Positions 55,985 through 64,000 of a stretch of DNA of 64,000 nucleotides are shown in pieces; position 1 is the first letter of the stretch; each line of letters begins with the position of its first letter. The position numbers and the translations under genes were made by a program. The stretch is taken from the NCBI GenBank assembly GCA_963691655.1, contig OY829326.1:95349235-95413234 (forward strand), in the 5' to 3' direction. Below the pieces are notes generated by a model. The model made no database searches and was not told the DNA's origin. It worked only from the letters and a program-made list of their open reading frames with translations. Origin of the DNA: Toxonevra muliebris. Its lineage: Eukaryota; Arthropoda; Insecta; Diptera; Pallopteridae.

Positions 55985-57275
55985 ACATAATGAAAGTCCA
56001 TGGTCAAATATCTATATTACACTTAATCATGGTTATTGCCTTACTAGCGCTTAAAATTGAAAATTGAAAAAAAAAAGTTATATGTATACATACATACTTG
56101 CACAGTTTTTGTACCAAGTAACGTATACGTCACAGCAACAAAAAACACGATCATAAACGGTTATAATAAAATAAAATTCCACGTATTTTGCACAATTTGT
56201 CAACACATATTTCTAAGTAATAATGCATTTAAATAACAGTACGCGAATAAAACACATAAATATACTGGTCCAATTTTTCCTCGGTTCATAAATATGAGCT
56301 AAGCTATCGCGACGTATACAGTACGTTGATCCTGAATGGGTTAAATTCTCAATTTTGGGACTATAACACAACTCTAGACAGAATATCCCGGAAACATTTT
56401 TTGAAAGCCTTTACCACAGAAAGGCAATAAATTTGTTCCACGCACACTACAAGGATTTTCAATACAGCTAATACGGAGAGACTAACGAAAGTTTGCTTAG
56501 TTGGTTAGAAAAAAGACAATGACAAATTTTATTTCATATCTTTGATTTGCATCATTTTTTATTATTGTTCACTACGACAACCCTGCTTCAAAAGTCCGTC
56601 TGTAATATTTTGAACTTGAAAATCTACTCAGAATGTACGTGGTTGGAGCCTAAATAAACACACTCATAAGCAAAGCAGACTGGAATTCGCCTCTAATTTC
56701 ATTCTTTAAAAAAAAAATATATATAAAAATACTTGTAGGTTATTCATTATACTAATCATGCATAAAATTTGTTTGCTGCTAAAAAAAATTTGCAAAGACA
56801 ATGAAAATATTTAGATTCAATGTTGGCACACAATTATTTCGATATAATTTCCATGTTTTAAATGCAATAACCGCAAAATAAAACAACAACGAAAAATGGC
56901 ACGCCCTCCTAAATTGCCTTAAACAATTATTAGATTCGCATCGCAGCGCTATAATTATTGTTTATGCGTATATTTGTGTTCATGTGTGTATGTATGTGTT
57001 TGTTAATCATAATTTTCATCAATATCAACACTATGCCAATGTCAATTTGTTAGCATGACAAACATTTCGTTAATGTCAACACATTAAGCTACTAATAAAT
57101 ATTATTATTACTATGAAAAAATTGTATTTAATTTGTTGATGAATGATATTTATTTCTTAATTAAAATATTAATACAACAAGCGTAAAAACAAATTCAAAG
57201 CTACTTTAATATCAAATAAATTTAGCCAATTCAGATTAGCCAATAATTGATCTTCTATGTCGACTTGAATTCTCT
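55985..57275. other. Intergenic stretch between piggyBac remnant and OBP gene C
   Basis: No coding region recognised. Short TATATATA and TGTGTATGTATGTG patches occur at about 56712 and 56983. Confidence 0.4.
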
Positions 57276-57279
57276 CTCT

Positions 57280-60200
57280 TTAGGGAAATACAAACTTTGA
57301 AATTTCATTACGCAAGCAAGTCAACACTGTGTACGCGACATCACAATTATTTTTTAGTCCTGCAGCAGAATTTTTACATACAGCCAATCCACTACGATAC
57401 TCATCCTTATATTCATCGGGCAATAGCAAATCAACTTGTTTCAATGAGGCTTCATACAGAAATTTACCCTTTTTAATCTATAAAGATAAAAATGTATTTT
57501 CCGGGAAATTTTTAGGTATATATTAGTTGAAAAAAGTTTTTATTCTTTACTTCATACCGTTTGCATCATTTCCAAAATGCAATTAACATAACATTTAACA
57601 TCCTTGTCGTCGGGAATGTTGCCATCTCGAATACCGTCAGCAATCTCTAAACATCAATAATAATAATTCAAAGTTAATTTACTAAATGTATACTGTGCAT
57701 ACTGTATCAAAAGAAAGTTTCCAAGCAATAAAAAAAAACACTTTAGCACCGAAAATCTTCCCAATAATAGACGGAAACAGATAGAATAATAGATGTAATA
57801 TTTTAAAAAATTAACCTCTTCCTGAAAAGAAAAGCTTAAAAGGAAATGTTTTCATCATCTCAGATAACTATACTTGCAACGAACTAGTTATAAAAGTAGT
57901 TTCTAATGATCAACATTAAGCCCTGAATCGTCATCAAATGGTAATGCAAGTGCAGGTTGAAAATTATTAGCCCTATTCACTATAAATTGTAAATGGTCTT
58001 GCATCATTTCAAATGCAAATTTTTATTGTATATTGCATATATTTCTTGTTGTAATAGCAGAAATGTTTTGCATTTGCAATTATGCAAGACTATTTGCACC
58101 AAATCGTGAATAGGGCTATTGTTTTAGAACACGTTCCCCAAAGGAAATTGGTTAATAACTCTATACAACACCATCTGATTTCTCATATGGTTTTTATGGA
58201 CTTGTTTTCGATGCTGATCACGAATCTACAAACATTTTTTTTTGAGTCAGGTCGAACTTTTGTGATATCGATGATTTTATGGTTTTTTAAAAAATGGAAA
58301 AAAACATATTTTTTCCTTTTTCATATTTTCTACCAGTTTTGAAATATTTTTTTGTTGAAAAAGTTGCAAAAACTCAAAACGTGTAGAAAACACAAAAACT
58401 CGAAAAGAAATGTTTACACTTTTTGAAAATCATAAAATCATCGATATCACAAAAGTTAGACCTGACCTGAAAATTTTTTTTTTAGATACGTGATGAGCAT
58501 CGGAAACAACTGCAGAAAAATCATATGAGAACTCAGAAATTTTCGGAAAAAATACTCCAGATCGATGTGGATATTTTGTTTTCATTATTTTTTGTTGTTT
58601 GGAAACTTGTTTTTGATATATACTGTATGTATGTATCGGTAGGTCCATCCAATATTATTCTAAGTGAACTCAAAATGTTTTGTAGGTTTTTAATTCAATT
58701 GGTCAAATTTATATTTCTGAGAGAAATTCTTGACTTTTTATGAGTGACTACAGTACAAAAAAAATTATTTAAATTATGGCATACATACATACATTAGGGC
58801 GGACGGAAAAAATGTAAATTATTCAAATCGGAAGACTTGTATGCGGTAGTCAGTATTATTACTCTATAATTTCATTAAAATCCAATCAGGTCTTGGGGTT
58901 CAGCAGGGCATTTTAATAATTTGTAATTTTTTAAAAATTTCAATTCAATGTGTTTTCAAAAATTTACTAAATTTAATTGATGCTTACAGGTTTCAAAAGT
59001 TAGTTAAAGTGAACTAGAAGTTACCGTTCATGATGAAGATTTTTTTAACATAATTTGCATCCTTAAAGTATTTAGAATATATGGGTGAAAGAATTTTTCT
59101 CATATCCAAATTTGTACACCCCGTGCCAATAAAAACGCACCACCCTACAACTATTAATGAATCCAAAAAAACACCCAATTTTGTATTTTTTATTCTATAT
59201 GTTAGACATTTCTATATGTTTTCAGTTAATCTATGACAAAGTTTCAATCCGTAAAAGAATATACCACTTACAAAAAAAAAAAAATCATATTAGGTCTATT
59301 TTGTTAGGTTTTATTGAGAAAAACTAAAAAGGTCCACATACCATTTTTTCATTTTTAAACACTAAAATAGCAAAAAATATTTCTTTTAAAATCAAATTAA
59401 TTGTTAATAAAAGGAAGATAAAAACTACGAATGCATCAAATTTTAGCACTGATGCATTTTTATTGGCACGGTGTATAATTTACAATTTCTTGAGTGGAAC
59501 CGTCAGCCGGCTGGATTCTTTATAACGTTAAAGTTTAAACCTGCTTCTCTGGAAACAGCAGCGCTCTACAGTTTCAATGGATGAATCTCTGCGCAAGTGG
59601 AAGGAAATTCAGTTTTCGGGGCAGTCAGGAAGCGATTTTTGACAAAATTGACTCAGAAATATTTCGTTGAATTACAAAAAAAAAACCGGACACACGGTTG
59701 CCATTTTGTTATCCAGAGGTTTTTCTGGAAGCGAAAATCGATAAGGCCCCCTAAATTTAGTTTAATAATTTTTTACTGGTTTTTGTTTCAGATAAACTGG
59801 CAAGGCTGTGGATCACCCCGAGCAAACCAAACACAGCATGCATGGCTTTATTTGATGAGAGTTGGAGTCGGCAGCTGAAATTTGCCCTTTCATTTTACCT
59901 AATCCCGGGACAAATTGCTATAATTCAAAAAAATTTCCCGGTACACAGAATTTAATTTACACAATATAAAACCTTTTCCTGTTTTAAATTCTTCATTATA
60001 TTATAATATTTAGTCAGGATTGCCATTAAAAAGTATTATTATTTGAAGGAAGGACGACTCGAAAGTCAGGCACTGCGACCTATAAGATCTATTGTACCAA
60101 AGCCCCAAGAAAGAAAGAAAGGCAGAGAGAAAGAAATATAGATAAAAACATTCCCAAGCCGAGAATCGAACTCGGGTCTCCAGAGGCAAGAGTCTGGCAC

Positions 60201-61132
60201 TCTGCTACTAGACCACAGTGGCGATGGTAGGACCTACAGTTTAACGCCGATTCTGAACGGCTGTGTGGCAATTTTTTATCAACTCGGTGTTTTTACCATT
60301 ACCAACCAAGGTGTGTACTTGTACACATTCTTATAATTCTCATACACTTCATATCGATAGTGAATATAAGAACTTTATGAGAATTAACCACCAGCCCAAG
60401 ACCGAAATTGAACCCGCAACCTTCTGAATGAAAGTCTGGTGCACTATCCACTAGATTATCGAGGTCATTCTTTAAAAAGTAAGAACTAAGTGTAACAAAA
60501 TAATACCCCTTTCATGAGGGGATATTAAAACATTTTTAAGGGTGAAAGCAAAAACTAAAATTCTAAATGAAAAAAGACGTGGGAAAATTGTTGTCCCGGA
60601 GGGACATTTATAAATTAATGAAAAATCCGGAATGCCCCTATAAAAACCGGCAACACTACTTTTGACGGTAACCTCGGCTTAATTGTTAAATAATACCTTT
60701 TTTTTAACTGTATCAACAATTTTTTTTAAATAATTTAGATTTTTCGAAACTTAAATATCTAAATTGCGAAACCGGTAAACATGAACTAAACTTAGTGAAT
60801 TTTTGAAAACACATTGCGGAGTTTAAATTTAAATTATTCATATCTTATTTAGTTTGGAAAACACATTTTTAAAAAATTTTCAATTTATAATGTTCGTGCA
60901 CGAATCCATCAACATCGAGGAGTGTTCACATGGCGGATACTTTTCAGTAAGATAAAGACTGATTGAATTTTAGAATTCTTTTTTTCAGATTTTTTTAAAA
61001 TCAAATTGTAGGAAAAAAATACTTTGTAAAGTTAAAATTTTATATGTTTATACCTAAAGTTATCTTTGGAAATTTCGGTAGACAAACATCACGCATTAAT
61101 TTACCAGCTGCCATCATTTGCTCTTGGGTAGC
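57280..61132 (-). CDS. Odorant-binding protein C (classic, lush/Obp19a-like group), 5' end not found
   Basis: Three exons are seen: 61132-61054, 57646-57558 and 57477-57280. They join in phases 1 and 0 to give 121 residues of mature protein starting ATQEQMMAAGKLMRDVCLPK and ending SKFVFP. C1 is in RDVCLPKF. C2 and C3 are in KCYVNC. C4 is in LAVCKNS. C5 and C6 are in NCDVAYTVLTC, 8 residues apart. The LLLPDEYK and terminal FVFP motifs recall the Drosophila lush/Obp19a/Obp83a group, which bind volatile ligands in olfactory sensilla; this placement is from memory. The first acceptor (TATTTTAG, phase 0) demands an upstream exon with the signal peptide, which I could not find up to the window end. 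The 89-nt exon and its phases equal those of gene B. Intron 2 is 3.4 kb and full of repeats. Confidence 0.82.
57968..58118. mobile_element. 151-bp MITE with TAGCCCTATTCAC ends
   Basis: Inverted ends TAGCCCTATTCACTAT and TAGCCCTATTCACGAT continue through GTCTTGCAT. It lies in intron 2 of OBP gene C. The TATTCAC(G)AT core resembles the ends of the element at 34943-35846, suggesting a PIF/Harbinger link. Confidence 0.65.
58175..58535. repeat. Inverted repeat in intron 2 of OBP gene C
   Basis: CTCATATGGTTTTTATGG at the left faces its inverse ATCATATGAGAACTC at the right. Within, TTTGTGATATCGATGATTTT (about 58259) is inverted at about 58437. Arms are about 150 bp. Related sequence occupies the equivalent intron of OBP gene B. 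Confidence 0.7.
59117..59473. mobile_element. TA-flanked Tc1/mariner-type MITE, second family
   Basis: TA (59115-59116, 59474-59475) flanks CACCCCGTGCCAATAAAAAC and, as reverse complement, CACCGTGCCAATAAAAATGC. The 357-bp interior is AT-rich and non-coding. It lies in intron 2 of OBP gene C. Confidence 0.75.
60150..60226 (-). mobile_element. tRNA-like head of a second SINE family
   Basis: On the minus strand the sequence from 60226 has an A-box-like GTGGTCTAGTAGCAGAGTG and a B box GAGTTCGATTCTCGG with a good T-stem (CCGAG/CTCGG). The acceptor arms do not pair and the anticodon loop appears to have 8 bases, so this is not a working tRNA gene. It directly follows the truncated tRNA-Glu SINE, making a composite unit. 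Confidence 0.65.
60227..60466 (-). mobile_element. tRNA-Glu-derived SINE, third copy, tail replaced
   Basis: The tRNA-like head is at 60466-60395 (minus) and the body matches the 21.4 and 27.3 kb copies. The LINE-like tail is absent and the unit is joined instead to the second tRNA-like sequence at 60226. It lies in intron 2 of OBP gene C. Confidence 0.7.
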
Positions 61133-61261
61133 CTAAAATAAAAATGTATAAATAAATATGTATGTAGAAATATTCTTTTCAGATGCAAGTTTTATGTAAG
61201 TTTAACCCTAAACCTAACAAATGAGCCTGACAGTCTCAAGAAAAGTTTGGTGGCTTTATAA

Positions 61262-61790
61262 ATAATAGGTTAAGGATAAGTGGCTGTCCAGGGACTAGAG
61301 ATGTAAAAAGACCAAAAGTTACCGGCCACAATTATATTTTATGTATGAAGTGGGGCTTAATTATTTTCAACCCGTTTTCCACTTTTCGAATTCAAAGAAA
61401 CCCAGTCCCGTCATTTAAGAATCTCTTGCCTAACTGAATGCTTTCTCCTGCTTAAAACGCCAGCCACACCGGCTGATTCAAGCTCGGATGAAACAGAGCC
61501 TGAATTACACTATTAAAATTTAAATATTAGCATTTTAAAATGTTCTACTTGCTTATAATTTTTTAAATATATTTTTCATTTTATTGAAACTGACCAAAAA
61601 TATTCCATAAATTACGGTTTTTTACCGTTTCTTACCACAAAAACTGAAAACGACGCTCTATCATTTTCGGCCACATCGGTCATTTTCATCTCTAAGAGGG
61701 ACACTCTTAGGCCAGAACGGTTCATTGTGGCACCACATGGTTGAACCTACAGTTTAGCACTGCTTCCGAAGGTTGGCAACCTAACCTTAT
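61262..61790 (-). mobile_element. SINE tail fragment split by a hAT MITE
   Basis: GTGGCTGTCCAGGGA (to 61295) and the part from 61695 (GGGACACTCTTAGGCC, then CATTGTGGCACCACATGG) together match the tail half of the tRNA-Glu SINE. The tRNA head is missing. Confidence 0.65.
61296..61694. mobile_element. hAT-type MITE inserted in SINE
   Basis: The ends TAGAGATGTAAAAAGACC and, as reverse complement, TAGAGATGAAAATGACC are flanked by CCAGGGAC (61288-61295) and AGAGGGAC (61695-61702), an 8-bp duplication matching at 6 of 8. The 399 bp are non-coding. Confidence 0.75.
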
Positions 61791-61799
61791 AAATAATAC

Positions 61800-62119
61800 C
61801 CAGAATTATTTTCTGTAACTATTATTAATTAGTATTCTTCGAGCAATTTGAAGACCTAGAAACTTTTGAGTTGAATTTTAAAATGTTTTAATAGTTATTT
61901 TTAGCAACTGAGAGAAATTGCTCTATTTTAAATTGTGAGATTTAGGGTTAAGTTGTAAGGCACAACGCAATAGTGAAAGTTCGGACATTCATAGATTTTA
62001 TCCATTGTGATTTCTATAATCCATTATGATCTCTACTTATATAATTATGTCACGGCTCAATTATGTCAGAAGGACAAATTATGAAAGTATTTCATAAACC
62101 AGGAGAATCTAAAACGAAA
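61800..62119. other. Stretch without recognised gene
   Basis: AT-rich; nothing recognised. Confidence 0.4.
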
Positions 62120-62127
62120 CATAGGCG

Positions 62128-62752
62128 TAGAGTTAGACCGAACGTAAATTTTTTTGGCCAAAGCCGAACCGAGCTTCTGCCAAAATTTTAATGTTCGGCC
62201 GAAACCGAAGGCCGAACCGAAAATTTGAACAGAAACTGAATCATAAAAACTACAAAAATAAATCAATAATTTTTACTTTTTATATGATAAATTTGACCTA
62301 ATTTGAAATAAAAATGTTTTTACATAAGTATATAATTTAAATTATTATTTTTAAATCAATCAAAAAATTCAGACTCGTTTACTTGACAGAAAAAAACACT
62401 TATTTTTATAATTTATTGAACACAAAATACACATTACTAATAATAATACTGTAAAATAACTGTATATTATAGTGTAAAAATAACAATTTGTCGGCATTTG
62501 CACCAAGCAATGGGCATATCCTATCCTCATAATGCTAGCCTGCAGCACTAAAGAGTTGCTCACTTGCAACACTAGGTGAAGGAACGTAAAGATACTTGGT
62601 TGCAATTATTTTTAACCATAAATTGGGGCTGTGTTGCCAATATTCTTGTGTTCTGCCAATTTTTGGCCAAAGGCGAACTGAAGCCGAACACCAAATTTAT
62701 AGCCGAACCTGGTCGAAGCCTAAGCTGATGCCGAACGTTAGGCCGAACTCTA
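62128..62752. mobile_element. hAT-type non-autonomous element with perfect 8-bp duplication
   Basis: The ends TAGAGTTAGACCGAACGT and, as reverse complement, TAGAGTTCGGCCTAACGT are flanked by the exact direct repeat CATAGGCG (62120-62127, 62753-62760). GGCCGAA and GAACCGAA words fill both subterminal zones, as in the ends at 36524 and 44799. The 625-bp interior has no transposase. Confidence 0.85.
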
Positions 62753-62849
62753 CATAGGCGGCTGAAAACACGTTGGGTAAATGAATCAGCGCCACTGCTT
62801 AAAAATTGAATGGCTTCCATGAACTTCTGTATTTTCTCCGTATATAAGG

Positions 62850-63043
62850 GAGAGTGGTCCTAAGCTGACACTGTGGGTTAAGCCGACACCCCACGTTTCG
62901 TATGACAGATTGGTCAACGTTAGCGTGGTATAAATATTTTCTCACATTCTTGTGAATTACTTACAGGTGTGTAAATATTTGAAAAGTTGAATTGATTGAA
63001 TGCGTTGGTTCTGTGTTCTGTGTGTTTTCGCATGCGTAATAGC
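62850..63043. mobile_element. Truncated end with GGTTAAGCCGACACC words
   Basis: GAGTGGTCCTAAGCTGACAC is followed by GGGTTAAGCCGACACCCC, in the style of the ends of the elements at 2851 and 40164. It is cut off by the hAT-type element from 63044. Confidence 0.4.
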
Positions 63044-63814
63044 TAGTGATCATTCGATACAAGTAAATATGACTAAATACTCATTACTTTTCATTCGATT
63101 CAAGTAATTTTTTTATTCGATGCCATACCATAAGTATTTTACTTGGTATCGAAAAAAAAGTGTCAGTATCGGATACTCGGTACTTTTGGCAAACCTTGAT
63201 TTATAAAACTGAAATACAATATTTAAGATTGTGAGCAATTAATAACATATTTCAAAATGCTACTGCAGAATTATTCAATATGCATATTCAAATTTTTCAC
63301 TTCATATAGCAAAATTCCAATGTAGGTATAAAAATATGGTATTGCAGTAGTTACAGTATTGAAGTTCTAGAAGATATTGCCGCACATGTATGTAGAATAT
63401 AATATATATTGAAATGTTTTCATTAAAATAAAATATTTTTAGCAAGCTATACTCTCTTGATAGTTTTTTTCTAGAAATTTGCATCTAAACATAATAAATA
63501 TCATATAAGTTACCATTACTCAACAATTGCAACTTTTGTTTTACGTCAAATAGCTCATACGTCATTTCTATATGATTCACGTGCTTCAAGTTGAAATATC
63601 TCAAAAACATGACGTAAAGGCAAAAAACTGAGTACGAAATCGTAATCAGGGAAATGATTGGTATGAGGTGCTGACGCCAATTTCTTGTTGAGTAGAGTAT
63701 TTTGTGTCTTTAAGCGAGTATTCGTTACAAGTACGTACTCGATACTTTTTCCCGATATTTTCGGTGGCATCGATACTTTTATTTGATACAAGTAATACGT
63801 GAAAATATCGGTTC
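63044..63814. mobile_element. hAT-type element (TAGTGATGATT family), right end lost
   Basis: Begins TAGTGATCATTCGATACAAG and matches 38627-39335 along its length, including the TCGATACTTTT and GATACAAGTA repeats, but lacks the terminal bases on the right, where a Tc1-like end begins. Confidence 0.65.
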
Positions 63815-63816
63815 TA

Positions 63817-64000
63817 CACTGGCGGTCACAAAAACCGCACCATTTGCAATACTGCTGCAATTTTGGATAATATTTCCTAACTTTACCAAAATTTCCCTTC
63901 CCTTGTAAAGGAGATTCCCTTGTTTATGTTTTAAGAATGTATTTAAGCGGAATGTACCATTTTTTATTGCGCTTGTTTGGCGAAAAGCAGAATTTTTGAA
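63817..64000. mobile_element. Possible Tc1-like element end, running out of the window
   Basis: After TA (63815-63816) the sequence CACTGGCGGTCACAAAAACC followed by GCACCATTTGCAA resembles a Tc1-type inverted repeat. The rest lies outside. Confidence 0.4.

Noticed and set aside
1..64000. CRISPR array, operon or prokaryotic system
   Set aside because: Spliced genes, polyA signals and animal transposons show a eukaryotic genome; no regularly spaced repeats were seen.

Overview
The window looks like A+T-rich euchromatin from a higher (cyclorrhaphan) fly. The support is a set of six-cysteine odorant-binding protein genes, short GT-AG introns, and a repeat load typical of flies: ITmD37E and mariner elements, piggyBac and its TTAA-flanked relatives, hAT MITEs, a Loa-type LINE with RNase H, a jockey/CR1-type LINE, and a tRNA-Glu-derived SINE. 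The species cannot be named from sequence alone.

Left part (about 3.4-23.6 kb). Four small two-exon genes, all on the minus strand, encode short secreted peptides (coding parts 3495-3748, 9616-9938, 19054-19370, 23119-23413). Each has a 58-nt first exon coding a nearly invariant signal peptide, a short phase-1 intron, and a second exon whose mature peptide differs strongly between copies. The promoters share a TATA box with a GATA-like motif exactly 28 bases upstream in all four. Two copies lie in a tandem segmental duplication (about 7745-10745 and 15434-20190) whose halves later took different transposon insertions. One copy gained a new C-terminus where about 650 bp present in its sister is missing. 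No known family was recognised; lineage-specific secreted effectors are the best guess.

Middle (about 23.6-42 kb). This part is mostly mobile-element debris, with one intact-looking plus-strand gene at 32167-34414. It encodes a secreted, low-complexity protein of about 724 residues. The protein carries 4.5 repeats of about 60 residues followed by a Thr/Gln/Pro-rich series of shorter repeats. Its leader exon and phase-1 intron resemble those of the small peptides.

Right part (about 42-61 kb). Three odorant-binding protein genes lie in tandem on the minus strand: A at 42178-43028, B at 47296-53834 and C from 57280 to beyond 61132, where the signal-peptide exon was not found. Genes B and C share an 89-nt exon and intron phases, so they are related by duplication. 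Their introns are filled with nested LINE, MITE, foldback and SINE sequence.

The rest of the window is transposon remnants and sequence in which nothing coding was recognised. No tRNA gene, rRNA gene or CRISPR array was seen. Coordinates of spliced genes were set by hand from splice consensus and reading frame.
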